Origin: Maribellus sp. CM-23
GTDB taxonomy: Bacteria; Bacteroidota; Bacteroidia; Bacteroidales; Prolixibacteraceae
NCBI RefSeq assembly: GCF_021354595.1
Contig: NZ_JADWYJ010000010.1
Span: 1-64,000, forward strand
Length of the DNA: 64,000 bases
Reading direction: 5' to 3'
In this document: positions 55,182-64,000 of the stretch, piece by piece
Layout: each line of letters begins with the position of its first letter
Position numbering within the stretch: the first letter of the stretch is position 1
Notes under the pieces: generated by a model
Told to the model about the DNA's origin: nothing
Seen by the model: the letters and a program-made list of their open reading frames with translations, nothing else
The model's database searches: none
Made by a program: the position numbers and the translations under genes

Positions 55182-56117
55182 ATGAAGATTTACCATTCTC
55201 TTGAAAACTTTGCTGCCCGCCAACCGGTGGTTACCATCGGTACTTTTGATGGCTTGCATAAGGGGCATCAACTTATTCTGGACAAAGTAAAAGAACTGGC
55301 CAGTGAAATAAACGGAGAAACCGTGGTATTTACTTTCTATCCGCACCCGCGGGTAATTACTTCGCCCAACGAGTCGAACCTTCGGCTTCTGACTACGAAA
55401 GAAGAAAAAACCAAACTGTTTGAGAAATACGGGATCGATCACCTGATTATTTACCCTTTTAGCAAGGAATTTGCCGCCATGGAGTATTCCGATTTTGTGA
55501 GTAAAATACTGGTGAAACAGATCGGCACCAAATGTTTGGTAGTGGGCTACGATCACAAATTCGGGAAAGACCGGCAGGGAAGCTTTGATTACCTGGAGCG
55601 GTGTGCCGAGAAATATGATTTCAAAGTGGAGAGAATGGATGCACTGGCGGTAGACCACGACAACATCAGCTCTACCAAAATAAGGGCTGCACTGCAGGAA
55701 GGCGACATCCGAAAAGCCAACCATTATTTTGGCCACGAGTTTACGCTGCACGGCACTGTTGTTAGCGGCAAACAGCTGGGCAGGAAACTCGGTTTCCCCA
55801 CCGCCAACATTGAGGCGTCAGACAAATACAAGATTATTCCGGGCTATGGGGTTTATGCGGTAATGGTTGAGATCGGGGGCCGGCAACACAAAGGAATGCT
55901 CAACATTGGCACCCGTCCTACCTTCAACAAAAATGCCGATAACCGGAGTATCGAAGTAAATATTTTTGATTTTTCGGAAGATATCTACGGACAAAAAATC
56001 ACCCTGAACTTTATCGATAAAATTCGCGACGAACAGAAATTTTCGGGCGTGGATGCCTTGGTTCAGCAACTTCAGAAAGACCAGCAGGCTGCTATTGAAA
56101 TATTGAAAGGGAACTAG
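55182..56117 (+). CDS. ribF: Bifunctional riboflavin kinase/FAD synthetase
   Basis: A 311-residue enzyme that phosphorylates riboflavin to FMN and adenylates it to FAD. The N-terminal nucleotidyltransferase shows TIGTFDGLHKGHQLIL and SSTKIRAAL; the C-terminal flavokinase shows GKQLGRKLGFPTANI and GMLNIGTRPTFN. A TAGGTTTG box at 55170-55177 ends 4 bp before the ATG, so the mRNA may be leaderless. It stands alone, divergent from the TlpA-like gene. Confidence 0.95.
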   Translation: MKIYHSLENFAARQPVVTIGTFDGLHKGHQLILDKVKELASEINGETVVFTFYPHPRVITSPNESNLRLLTTKEEKTKLFEKYGIDHLIIYPFSKEFAAMEYSDFVSKILVKQIGTKCLVVGYDHKFGKDRQGSFDYLERCAEKYDFKVERMDALAVDHDNISSTKIRAALQEGDIRKANHYFGHEFTLHGTVVSGKQLGRKLGFPTANIEASDKYKIIPGYGVYAVMVEIGGRQHKGMLNIGTRPTFNKNADNRSIEVNIFDFSEDIYGQKITLNFIDKIRDEQKFSGVDALVQQLQKDQQAAIEILKGN

Positions 56118-56198
56118 CGCAAGGCAAAAGGATAAAGAGATATTGTCCGGAAGAGTCAGCCGCACTCGTCAATTCAAGTAACGCACTTAACATCCCGA

Positions 56199-57263
56199 CT
56201 ACTCAATCACCAGGTCGCAGCTTATCGGCAAATGGTCGGAATACGGCAAATCAATGGTTTCAAAATTATACGCTTTCATCGATGGGCTGTGAAGAATATA
56301 ATCGATCCGGAACGAAGGTAAATCTCCCACATAAGTACGCCCCACTCCTTTACCCGAGCTTACAAAAGCATCTTCCAGCCCCGTACTTAACGTTTCATAC
56401 GAATAGGAAGCCGGCGTATCGTTAAAGTCTCCGCAAACAATTACCCGGTATGGCGATTCATCCATGTGTTTACGAATGGTCTCCACCTGCACAGCTCTCA
56501 TTTTCCAGCCATCACGCATTTGTTTCAGCAATACTTTGGCCGCCTCTTTTCTTTGTTCCTCTTCGGTTTCCACCGACTCCAGCATGGCGTAATTATTCCG
56601 GTCGATGTGGTACGACTGCAAATGAACATTGTAAATACGAATGGTATCCTCTGCAACTTTAACATCGGTGTAAATACTGATGTTTCGCGTGTCTTTGAAC
56701 CTGATCTCCCCCATATCCACAATCGGGAAACGGGTCATGGTTACCGAGCCAAAAGTGGAACTGGTGCTGGCAAACTGGTAGTGCTTGATGTTTTCAAGTT
56801 TGCTGACCGTTTCAGCCAGGTTAAAAACTTTGTTCTTGCGCAAACGCGATTCCTGCAGACAAATAATATCGGCTTTTTGTTCGTCAAAAAAAGAAACAAA
56901 GTCTTCGGCATTTAACTTCCGCGTATTTTTATCATCACCACCCGTAAAGTGTCTGACATTGTACGACAAAACCTTGATATCGCTGCTCCCCGAACTTCTT
57001 CCGCTGAATTGGTAAAACCGGCCTATAAAACCACATCCGGCGAACATAGCCAGCAAGGAAAAAAGCGAGAATTTCTTTTTGAAGACCAGCCAAAACACCA
57101 CAAAAGCAATGTTTCCGAGCAATAAAAACGGATAGGCAAGCCCGAGCAAAGCGGGCATCCAGTATTTAGTTGGCGAAACATAAACGGATAAATAGGAACC
57201 GACCAGTCCCAGAATAGCCAGGAAGTTGAATAACAACACGATATTTCTGACAGTCTTTCGCAC
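56199..57263 (-). CDS. Membrane-anchored endonuclease/exonuclease/phosphatase-family protein
   Basis: A 354-residue protein with three N-terminal membrane helices (about 8-85) and an EEP domain. Catalytic landmarks are YNVRHFTGG, CLQESRLRK, YNVHLQSYH, CGDFNDTPASY and the final SDHLPISC. The family includes nucleases and phospholipid or sugar phosphatases; the target is unknown. A GTG start at 57263 is used. Convergent with ribF; the 81-bp gap has no clear hairpin. Confidence 0.85.
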   Translation of the reverse strand: MRKTVRNIVLLFNFLAILGLVGSYLSVYVSPTKYWMPALLGLAYPFLLLGNIAFVVFWLVFKKKFSLFSLLAMFAGCGFIGRFYQFSGRSSGSSDIKVLSYNVRHFTGGDDKNTRKLNAEDFVSFFDEQKADIICLQESRLRKNKVFNLAETVSKLENIKHYQFASTSSTFGSVTMTRFPIVDMGEIRFKDTRNISIYTDVKVAEDTIRIYNVHLQSYHIDRNNYAMLESVETEEEQRKEAAKVLLKQMRDGWKMRAVQVETIRKHMDESPYRVIVCGDFNDTPASYSYETLSTGLEDAFVSSGKGVGRTYVGDLPSFRIDYILHSPSMKAYNFETIDLPYSDHLPISCDLVIE

Positions 57264-57359
57264 CTATTGTTTCAGTTGGCTTTGATTATTACTCTAAAAC
57301 GCACAACGCGGCAAAACGTTGTCTTTTCATGCTACCAAAATAATACAATTCGGGCAATT

Positions 57360-58199
57360 TTACCTACAGCAACGCATCATGCGATTTCTGCCGTTGATAT
57401 CTTTTCGCAGCTGAATTTCGCTAAATCCCATCGAATGAAGCATCTCAGTCATTTCCTGCCCCAGGTTTTCGTTGATCTCGAAAAACAAATATCCTCCCGG
57501 AGCCAGATAGCTCAAAGCCATTTCTGCAATCGTACGATAAAAAACAAGCGCATCGTTATCGCTTACAAACAGTGCTCCTCCCGGTTCGTATTTCAGCACA
57601 TTGGCTTCCATCTGTTGTTTTTCGCTTTCGCGCACATACGGTGGATTGCTCACAATTACATCCTGAACCGTCCACGAATATTCCTTCCAATTCAGAATAT
57701 CGGCTCTGCTGAATTCAACCTCCAGCTCGTTCAGGCTGGCATTGGTTCTTGCAGTTTGCAAAGCCTCTTCCGAAATATCCACCCCCTGAACAACGGCTTT
57801 GGGAGCGCCGGCTTTTAAGGCCAGGGCAATGCAGCCGCTTCCGGTCCCGATATCCAATACACGGGCATTCTCTGCAACTCCACTTTCCAGTATCCAGTTG
57901 ACCAATTCCTCGGTTTCCGGACGCGGAATCAGTACTCCCGGATTGACTTTCAGCTTTAACCCATAAAATTCGGTTTCACCCAAAATGTACTGAAGCGGTT
58001 CATAGGTTTTCAGGCGCTCAACGATTTTCCTTGCGCGTTCCTGTTCCTCTGCATTAAAAACCCGGTCTTTTTGAAGAATCATGTCGGTGTACGACAAAGC
58101 AAACACCGATTCCATAATCAGCCGGACAAAAGCGCTGATTTCAGACGGCGGGTAGAAATCCTTCAATTCCGATTCGATGTATTGAATAGTAGTCCGCAT
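57360..58199 (-). CDS. prmC: Release factor glutamine methyltransferase
   Basis: A 279-residue SAM-dependent enzyme that methylates the Gln of the GGQ loop in peptide release factors. It has the N-terminal helical bundle, the SAM loop VLDIGTGSGCIALALK (about 115) and the catalytic VSNPPYVRESE (about 185). Its ATG is divergent from ribD with 39 bp between starts, and the ribD promoter begins inside its first codons. Confidence 0.95.
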   Translation of the reverse strand: MRTTIQYIESELKDFYPPSEISAFVRLIMESVFALSYTDMILQKDRVFNAEEQERARKIVERLKTYEPLQYILGETEFYGLKLKVNPGVLIPRPETEELVNWILESGVAENARVLDIGTGSGCIALALKAGAPKAVVQGVDISEEALQTARTNASLNELEVEFSRADILNWKEYSWTVQDVIVSNPPYVRESEKQQMEANVLKYEPGGALFVSDNDALVFYRTIAEMALSYLAPGGYLFFEINENLGQEMTEMLHSMGFSEIQLRKDINGRNRMMRCCR

Positions 58200-58211
58200 T
58201 GTTTATTTTTG
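58182..58211 (+). promoter_or_regulatory. Promoter of ribD
   Basis: TTG (58182-58184), a 19-bp spacer and TATTTTTG (58204-58211) give a full match to the Bacteroidota -33/-7 pattern, 27 bp before the ribD ATG. It overlaps the prmC start on the other strand. Confidence 0.75.
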
Positions 58212-58238
58212 TGCTGCAAAGTTAATTTTTCCGGCCGA

Positions 58239-59294
58239 ATGAACACTGACGAAAAATACATGCAGCGATGCCTGGAACTGGCTCGCAAGGGAGCCGGTTC
58301 GGTTTCACCCAACCCAATGGTAGGCTGCGTGATTGTGCACAACAACACCATTATTGGCGAAGGATACCACGAACGCTGCGGCGAAGCACATGCCGAGGTT
58401 AATGCGGTTCGTTCGGTTACAAATCCTGAACTTCTGACCGAAAGTACCCTGTATGTAACGCTCGAGCCCTGCGCGCATTTTGGCAAAACACCGCCCTGCT
58501 CCGATCTGATCGTGGAGAAAAAGATACCCAAAGTGGTGATCGGCACCATCGATCCGTTTGCTGAAGTGGCCGGAAAAGGGATTGAAAAACTACAAAAAGC
58601 AGGGATTGAAGTTACACTGGATGTTCTGAGAGACGAATGCCGCGAACTGAACAAACGTTTTTTTACTTTTCACCAAAAACAAAGGCCTTACATTATTCTG
58701 AAATGGGCCCAAACACAGGATGGCTTTTTGGATGTGGACCGCGACTCGGCTGCTTTTGGAGAGCCCACCTGGATCACCGGAAAAGAAGCTTTGCTCCGGG
58801 TGCATCAGCTTCGGGCCGAAGAAGACGCCATCATGGTGGGAACCCGCACGGCTGAAAAAGACGATCCTTCGCTCACCGTGCGTCATTGCGAAGGCAAAAA
58901 TCCGCTCAGAATGGTACTTGACCGGGAACTTCGTCTTTCCCAAAACCTGAAGCTTTTTGATCAGTCAACACCCACGCTGGTTTTTAACACGCTAAAAAAT
59001 GAAGTCCGGGGAAATACGGAATACCATCTTATTGATTTTCAGAAAAACGTTCCGGGACAGGTTTTAAACCTGTTGTACCGCAAAAATATTTTATCGCTGA
59101 TTGTGGAAGGCGGCCGGCAGTTGCTGCAAAGTTTTATCGACGCAAACCTTTGGGACGAAGCACAGGTTTACACCGGGGCAAAAACCTTTGGCGCCGGAGT
59201 TCCGGCTCCGCTGCTCGACTTACGAAATGCAACTAAAGAAACCATCGGGAACGACCTGTTGCAGCTTGTCAGAAACCGGGATCAGGGTTCATAG
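58239..59294 (+). CDS. ribD: Bifunctional riboflavin deaminase/reductase
   Basis: A 351-residue enzyme carrying out two early steps of riboflavin synthesis. The zinc deaminase domain (about 1-145) has CGEAHAEVNAV and LEPCAHFGKTPPCSD; the reductase domain follows (LKWAQTQDGFLD, then LIVEGGRQLLQSF). The ATG at 58239 is chosen because it follows the promoter and fits the family length; the open frame reaches back into prmC. Its last 13 bases overlap the convergent lipoprotein gene at 59282. Confidence 0.94.
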   Translation: MNTDEKYMQRCLELARKGAGSVSPNPMVGCVIVHNNTIIGEGYHERCGEAHAEVNAVRSVTNPELLTESTLYVTLEPCAHFGKTPPCSDLIVEKKIPKVVIGTIDPFAEVAGKGIEKLQKAGIEVTLDVLRDECRELNKRFFTFHQKQRPYIILKWAQTQDGFLDVDRDSAAFGEPTWITGKEALLRVHQLRAEEDAIMVGTRTAEKDDPSLTVRHCEGKNPLRMVLDRELRLSQNLKLFDQSTPTLVFNTLKNEVRGNTEYHLIDFQKNVPGQVLNLLYRKNILSLIVEGGRQLLQSFIDANLWDEAQVYTGAKTFGAGVPAPLLDLRNATKETIGNDLLQLVRNRDQGS

Positions 59295-59698
59295 ATCCTC
59301 GGCCCGCTGGCAACGATCTTTATCTTTAACACATTCTCGACATACATAAAATAGTAGAACAGTTTGTGGTTCAACTCAAAACCATAATCCTCACCGGGTT
59401 CGTAACCAATCACCGGTTCAAAATTCCAGTTCCGGGAAGGATGGGCACACCGGGCATTCCACTCTGAAACATACTGACGGTTCCAGTTTTCGTAATAGCT
59501 TTGCGAACGGTATTTCGACGGGGTATTCTGAAGCTGGTACCACGTTTCAAACTTCTGGTCAAACGTTTCCACATCGTATTCCACCGAATCCTCCGAAGCA
59601 ATTTCAACGTTGTTTTTATTCACTTCCACCGCCTTACGCTGCGTATTGCACGCCAACACCGCAACCATTATTACCAGTATGAAGAATGCTCGTTTCAT
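59282..59698 (-). CDS. DUF6146-like lipoprotein
   Basis: A 138-residue lipoprotein (lipobox VAVLACNTQ, Cys about 17). The core TFDQKFETWYQL and SQSYYENWNRQYVSEWN matches a small Bacteroidota family of unknown function (DUF6146). The C-terminal half is aromatic-rich (HKLFYYFMYVENVLKIKI). It converges on ribD with a 13-bp overlap of coding ends. Confidence 0.75.
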   Translation of the reverse strand: MKRAFFILVIMVAVLACNTQRKAVEVNKNNVEIASEDSVEYDVETFDQKFETWYQLQNTPSKYRSQSYYENWNRQYVSEWNARCAHPSRNWNFEPVIGYEPGEDYGFELNHKLFYYFMYVENVLKIKIVASGPRIYEP

Positions 59699-59797
59699 TT
59701 TTTAATACCTTTAGCCAATTCCTGATACGAATTTAAGCTGATTATTGTTTTTATAAAGCAAAATGCAGACTTTTATATTAATCCAAATTTGAAAAAA

Positions 59798-61243
59798 ATG
59801 TTTGACTGGAACCAATTCTCCGGATGGTTTTATTTCGCATTCGTAATCACGGCAATTCCTGTTGCCATTATGATCATTCTTGAAAAGCGCTCGCCTTATA
59901 AAACGGCGGCCTGGATACTCGCCTTGATTCTACTGCCCATTTTTGGAGTTTTGTTCTACCTGGTGTTTGGCCAGGAATACCGGAAACGGAAAATGTTTTC
60001 GGTGCGCGGACTAAAGGGTTTAAAAGAACTGCGCCGCGTAAGTACGCAACAGCTACGGCAGTTTGAACAAAGTGTGCAGCAAAAAGAAGTTGCCGACCAC
60101 CAGAACCTGATCCGTTTAATGCTGAACAGTTCTTATGCGCTGCTTACCACCGGCAACCAAACAAAAATTCTGGTGAACGGAGAAAATACATTCGAGGCTC
60201 TTTTGGAAGCGATTGAAAGTGCCAAGCACCATATTCATCTTGAATATTACATTTTTGCCAACGACGTTATCGGGACCCGTTTCAAGGAATTACTGCTGAA
60301 AAAACGCGCCGAAGGAGTGGAAGTCCGCATTATTGTAGACGATGTGGGAAGCTGGGAACTTCCCAAGAAATTCTACCGCGAGCTACGGAAAAGCGGCATC
60401 GAGATTTATCCCTTTATGGAAGTTCGCTTTCCCCGGCTAACATCAAAGGTCAACTACCGCAACCACCGGAAGATTGTGGTTATCGACGGGAAAACCGGGT
60501 TTATCGGTGGCGTAAACATTGCCGACCATTACCTGAAAGGCCACCCGAAAGCCGGCCCCTGGTACGACATGCACCTGAAAATTGAAGGCGATGCTGTGGC
60601 TACGCTACAAATTATATTTGCTGCCGACTGGTATTTTGTGTCTCAACAAAACATTGTTGGCCGGAAATATTTCTCTGTATTTACTGAGGCTCCGGGAACT
60701 CCCATACAAATTTGTGCCGGAGGCCCCGATTACGACTGGGAAGGAATTGCCCAGGCCTTTTTTGCCGCCATTATCAACGCAAAAAAGCGGGTTTACATCG
60801 TCACTCCCTACCTGATGCCGCCGGCCGAAATGCTGATGGCGCTAAAAACAGCTGCCCTCAGCCAGGTGGACGTTCGCATCATCATCCCCGAAAAGTCGGA
60901 TGCCCGTTTGTCGAAATGGTGTACTTTTTCTTACGTGGAGGAACTGCTGGAAGCCGGTGTCCGCATTTACCTTTTTAAAGCCGGCTTTATTCACAGCAAA
61001 TACATGCTGGTGGACGATGGCTTCTCCACGATCGGCACCAGCAACTTCGATTTTCGCAGCTTTGAAACCAACTTCGAAGCCAATGCATTTATGTACAGCC
61101 GCGAGTTTTCTTCCGAATTGGAGGGCCACTTTTTTAACGATCTCAAAAATTCAGAAGAAGTCAACCTCAAGATATGGCAGCAACGCCCGGGCTTGTATAA
61201 ACTGAGGGAATCGCTGGCGCATGTAGTGGCACCGATGTTTTAA
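59798..61243 (+). CDS. cls: Cardiolipin synthase
   Basis: A phospholipase D-family enzyme of about 481 residues joining two phosphatidylglycerols in the inner membrane. Two N-terminal membrane helices (about 10-60) precede two HKD motifs: YRNHRKIVVIDGKTGFIGG near 225 and FIHSKYMLVDDGFSTIGTSN near 400. The ATG at 59798 is taken, not the TTG three codons earlier. Bacterial ClsA-like length and layout. Confidence 0.94.
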   Translation: MFDWNQFSGWFYFAFVITAIPVAIMIILEKRSPYKTAAWILALILLPIFGVLFYLVFGQEYRKRKMFSVRGLKGLKELRRVSTQQLRQFEQSVQQKEVADHQNLIRLMLNSSYALLTTGNQTKILVNGENTFEALLEAIESAKHHIHLEYYIFANDVIGTRFKELLLKKRAEGVEVRIIVDDVGSWELPKKFYRELRKSGIEIYPFMEVRFPRLTSKVNYRNHRKIVVIDGKTGFIGGVNIADHYLKGHPKAGPWYDMHLKIEGDAVATLQIIFAADWYFVSQQNIVGRKYFSVFTEAPGTPIQICAGGPDYDWEGIAQAFFAAIINAKKRVYIVTPYLMPPAEMLMALKTAALSQVDVRIIIPEKSDARLSKWCTFSYVEELLEAGVRIYLFKAGFIHSKYMLVDDGFSTIGTSNFDFRSFETNFEANAFMYSREFSSELEGHFFNDLKNSEEVNLKIWQQRPGLYKLRESLAHVVAPMF

Positions 61244-61566
61244 ATTACTAGCTACAAGCTGTTAGCCACGAGCTTCGAGCTTATTTGGGCAAGTATTTAA
61301 TCTCAACCATCAGGATTCCGTTACCTTTTGTGTTTTTCTCAAAAAATAATGATGAGAAGCACTGATTGTAATCAAGTTAGATAAGGAGTTTTTTGTTAAA
61401 TTGGCAAGTGATTGTAAGCACTTACAACTGTTTTAAATACTTACAAGCATTTAAAAACGCATATGACTCTGAAATACAAAATTCTAAAGCAAAATTTAGC
61501 GTGAATTTTAAAAGTGTATATACATATACGTTGGCAACAAGTTTTAAAAAAACTGAAAGAAGGTAA
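61244..61566. other. AT-rich gap after cls with short repeats
   Basis: The 323-bp gap has an AGCTACAAGC/GAGCTTCGAGC repeat-like tract just after cls, the palindrome TTGTAAGCACTTACAA (61412-61427), a second ACTTACAA at 61439-61446 and the GTTGGCAAC arm at 61530-61538. No coding potential or RNA gene was recognised. Confidence 0.5.
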
Positions 61567-62142
61567 ATGAATAACATTAATTTCAATAATATTCTTCAAT
61601 GGATTATTCTTGGATTAATAGGATTAATAGGACTTGCTATTTTTCTTATAGTTATCTTTTTAACAAGATATACCGGAAACCAAGTACCCAGAATATATCT
61701 TCTTTTAGCTATAGCCGCTTTGGTGATAATTGGGTATGGCTTAAATAAACTTCATAGTTATGTAGAAAGATTGAGTGTTATTGATTTGACCAAAGATGAC
61801 TCACTTTATAGCGGATGGATAACTAAAAAAATAGAAGTAAAGGACATTGATATTAGGACTGCCCCCTATTACAAAGAAGTCCCTAAATCCTCAGGTTGGA
61901 GAATTCAGGGACTTGATTCTTTTTCGAATGACAACGGTGTGAAACGAGAGAAAGTGGAGATGAATTATATAATTTATAAATCTGGAAAGAAAATATACAG
62001 ACAAGCAATAGGTAATGACTCAGACGTATTAAGATTCAGAGCATATCTCGCTCAGAGAACTCACTTAGATTTGCATATTAATAGAAACGAAAAATCAGAT
62101 TATTATTTTGACTTGACATAGTATGAAAAACCAGTTGCCAAC
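61530..62142. repeat. Cassette bounded by 9-bp inverted repeats
   Basis: GTTGGCAAC (61530-61538) and GTTGCCAAC (62134-62142) are exact inverted copies flanking a single AT-rich gene with 28 and 12 bp of margin. The arrangement recalls gene cassettes or small transposable units, but no integrase, transposase or target duplication is seen. Confidence 0.35.
61567..62121 (+). CDS. Orphan two-helix membrane protein
   Basis: A protein of 184 residues with two membrane helices (about 10-34 and 43-62) and a soluble C-terminal domain (about 85-184) beginning LYSGWITKKIEVKDIDIRT. No family is recognised. Base composition is visibly more AT-rich than cls before it and the dehydratase after it, and it is flanked by inverted GTTGGCAAC repeats, which suggests recent acquisition. 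The downstream gap 62122-62305 has only the second repeat arm and a weak GTTTC/GAAAC hairpin. Confidence 0.6.
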   Translation: MNNINFNNILQWIILGLIGLIGLAIFLIVIFLTRYTGNQVPRIYLLLAIAALVIIGYGLNKLHSYVERLSVIDLTKDDSLYSGWITKKIEVKDIDIRTAPYYKEVPKSSGWRIQGLDSFSNDNGVKREKVEMNYIIYKSGKKIYRQAIGNDSDVLRFRAYLAQRTHLDLHINRNEKSDYYFDLT

Positions 62143-62305
62143 ACACAATATAGTCACTTAAACAGCTAATCGTTATAAAGAGGGGAAGAATTAGGCTGTT
62201 CCATCCTCCGTTTGTCACGGATACACTATATTCTTTAAGTATCTCCTTCAAATTGAAAGAGCCACAAAAATAGTACGCTTGTTTCCTGCAAATGAAACAT
62301 CTTAT

Positions 62306-63250
62306 TCAAAACGGTAAATTCCCCAAATCCAAATTACCACCGGAAAGAATGATGCCCACTTTTTTATTCTGAACATCTACTTTCTTTTCAAGAATAGCGG
62401 CCAGCGGTACTGCCGACGAAGGTTCGATAATGATTTTCATCCGCTCCCAAATCAGGCGCATGGCCGCCACAATGTTTTCTTCCGATACCGTCACAATGTC
62501 GTCCACCTTGTCCAGAATGATGGCAAAATTTCGCTCCCCCAGCGAGGTCAGCAAACCATCGGCAATGGTTTTGGGCTCCACCGACGGGACGCGGGTTTTG
62601 GATTGAAACGAACGGTAAGCATCGTCGGCACCTGCGGGTTCCGCCGCAATTACCCGGCACGCAGGAAGCAAATGTTTCGCAGTTATGGCTGTTCCGCTTA
62701 GCAAACCGCCACCTCCTACCGGCGCCAGAATAATGTCAAATTCACCTTTGTCTTCAATCAGTTCTTTCGCTGCTGTTCCCTGTCCCGCAATCACATTAAA
62801 ATTATTGTAGGGGTGAATCTCCGTTGCTCCTGTTTCGGCAATAATTGCCGCCAGTGTGCTCTCGCGTGCCTCCTGCGTGGGTTTGCAAAAAGTAATGTTG
62901 GCTCCGTACCCGGCCACCGCTTTCTTTTTAATATCGGGTGCGTTGATGGGCATCACAATGTGCGCCGCAATCCCGCGCATGCTTGCCGCCAGTGCCAGCG
63001 CCGCCGCATGGTTTCCTGAAGAATGGGTGCCGACTCCGTGCGCCGCTTCTGCCTCCGAAAGCGAAAAAACAGCGTTGCAGGCTCCCCTGAATTTAAAAGC
63101 TCCCACTTTCTGAAAATTCTCGCACTTGAAATACAATTCGGCCCCCACCATTTTATTGATGCCCGAAGACGAGAGAACCGGAGTCCGGTGTGCGTACTTT
63201 TGTACAATTTGGTGCGCTTTTACCACATCGGCGTAAACAGGTAGATCCAT
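62306..63250 (-). CDS. PLP-dependent threonine/serine dehydratase-like enzyme
   Basis: A fold-type II PLP enzyme of 314 residues. The Schiff-base Lys is in VGAFKFRGA (about 52), the phosphate-facing SSGNHAAALA is near 78 and the PLP-phosphate loop PVGGGGLLSG near 180. Without a C-terminal regulatory domain it is a catabolic dehydratase or a serine/aspartate racemase-type enzyme rather than biosynthetic IlvA. Its ATG directly abuts the PrsW stop codon, so the two are co-transcribed. Confidence 0.85.
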   Translation of the reverse strand: MDLPVYADVVKAHQIVQKYAHRTPVLSSSGINKMVGAELYFKCENFQKVGAFKFRGACNAVFSLSEAEAAHGVGTHSSGNHAAALALAASMRGIAAHIVMPINAPDIKKKAVAGYGANITFCKPTQEARESTLAAIIAETGATEIHPYNNFNVIAGQGTAAKELIEDKGEFDIILAPVGGGGLLSGTAITAKHLLPACRVIAAEPAGADDAYRSFQSKTRVPSVEPKTIADGLLTSLGERNFAIILDKVDDIVTVSEENIVAAMRLIWERMKIIIEPSSAVPLAAILEKKVDVQNKKVGIILSGGNLDLGNLPF

Positions 63251-63955
63251 TTATTCAGGTTTTGAAAGTTTTTCGTTCAGCAAAGCATAGTCAGTATTGT
63301 AGATCGAAATCCGCGAGAGTTGGCGCATTCGTTTTAACCCTGAAATGTACAGGAAAACGACAAATGCGACAAAGACCACTGTCAGCCAAGCCAGGCCGGT
63401 AAACAGGATAAAATCGTAAATTCCGTGCAAGAGGATGGGAAACAGCAAGGCCTTTTGTTTGAGGCTGCGGCTTTCCTTTTGGTAAAAACGCGCCATTCCG
63501 AAATAAAAGCCCATGGTAATGCCAAAGATGGCATGTGCCGGAACAGCGGTTAAGGCACGCATAACACCGGTTACCAGGCCTCCGCCGCTTACGTACAAAA
63601 TGTTTTCTACCGCGGCAAAACCCAGCGAAACATAGGTGGCATAAACAATCCCATCGAACTTCTCGTTAAACTCGGGGCTTTTCCAGATCAGCAGATACAG
63701 CGCAATGTACTTGAACAGTTCTTCGGAAAAAGCAGCCACCACAAAAGCGTTCCAGGCGGCCGACTGATAGTGTGAAAGCCCCGCGCCCAAATCACTCAGA
63801 AAAGACTCAAGCACCAAAATCGGGATAACGGTAAGCGCCCCCGCCAGCAAGGCAAAAATCAACAGTCGGATGGGTTCTTTTTCGTACTTATCGCGGAAAT
63901 AAATGTAGGCAGCCACTATTACAACCGGCGCCAGTGCAAGGATTATCAGATCCAT
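63251..63955 (-). CDS. PrsW-family intramembrane metalloprotease
   Basis: A 234-residue membrane protein with about seven helices. The paired Glu site AAFSEELFKY (about 70) and His residues in PAHAIFG (about 140) and LHGIYDF (about 180) are the expected zinc ligands of the PrsW/CAAX-like protease group. In Bacillus PrsW cleaves an anti-sigma factor; the substrate here is unknown. It is first in a two-gene unit with the dehydratase. Bases 63956-64000 hold only its upstream region. Confidence 0.85.
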   Translation of the reverse strand: MDLIILALAPVVIVAAYIYFRDKYEKEPIRLLIFALLAGALTVIPILVLESFLSDLGAGLSHYQSAAWNAFVVAAFSEELFKYIALYLLIWKSPEFNEKFDGIVYATYVSLGFAAVENILYVSGGGLVTGVMRALTAVPAHAIFGITMGFYFGMARFYQKESRSLKQKALLFPILLHGIYDFILFTGLAWLTVVFVAFVVFLYISGLKRMRQLSRISIYNTDYALLNEKLSKPE

Positions 63956-64000
63956 TTTGGTTTAGAATTAGGGAAGATCGTTAAAGAAAAAAGCCTTTAC

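Noticed and set aside
1..64000. CRISPR array, tRNA genes, known riboswitches
   Set aside because: No regularly spaced repeats, no tRNA-like cloverleaf with T-loop sequence and no recognisable riboswitch core was found on reading; a Rfam/tRNAscan search would settle it.

Overview
This window comes from a Bacteroidota chromosome. The evidence is two SusC/SusD outer-membrane uptake pairs with FecR/ECF-sigma control, a type IX secretion (T9SS) sorting tail, TAnnTTTG-type promoters and lipoprotein signals of the Bacteroidota kind. The T9SS tail and the gene mix suggest an environmental, probably marine, member of the Bacteroidales/Marinilabiliales (Prolixibacteraceae-like); that placement is inference. 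No CRISPR array, tRNA gene, rRNA gene or complete insertion sequence was seen.

Layout. (1) 1-300: two tandem rRNA-type promoters reading leftward out of the window. (2) 332-2886: molybdate ABC transporter modABC. (3) 3248-9494: MarR regulator plus a complete tripartite RND efflux operon, closed by a strong terminator. (4) 9634-34373: a leftward 25 kb carbohydrate-utilisation island. Its downstream arm is fecR, susC, susD, an exported Gfo/Idh/MocA oxidoreductase, DoxX, a non-canonical Nramp-like transporter, an M20 deacylase, an epimerase-like protein, a DHDPS-family aldolase and a broken DUF5009 gene. Upstream lie a T9SS-exported beta-helix protein, the ECF sigma factor, and a second operon (nitrilase-like amidase, an unclassified 749-residue lipoprotein, GH20, GH27 alpha-galactosidase, SGNH esterase). 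(5) 34398-34889: a decayed second copy of the RND outer-membrane factor gene, which marks the right edge of the island. (6) 35054-45642: a second SusCD locus with FAD-dependent oxidoreductase, FecR, ECF sigma factor and GNAT. (7) 45836-63955: mostly housekeeping genes (polyprenol-phosphate mannosyltransferase, pyrC, rmuC, ung, a FabH-like KAS III, an LpxH-like hydrolase, ribF, prmC, ribD, cls, a PLP dehydratase, PrsW), interrupted by an AT-rich orphan gene between inverted repeats.

How it works together. The island looks like one regulon. An identical 11-bp box, TGTCCACAAAA, followed at fixed spacing by TCTTT, stands in front of fecR, the beta-helix gene and the nitrilase/GH operon. This is the best candidate for the promoter of the island's own ECF sigma factor. 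The exported hydrolases point to a glycan with alpha-galactosyl and beta-N-acetylhexosaminyl residues and ester or amide decorations. The downstream arm (deacylase, oxidoreductases, pyruvate-type aldolase, LeuT-fold transporter without metal ligands) looks like a matching but unassigned catabolic path. The island lies between an intact and a decayed copy of the same efflux gene, which suggests insertion or rearrangement at a duplicated RND operon.
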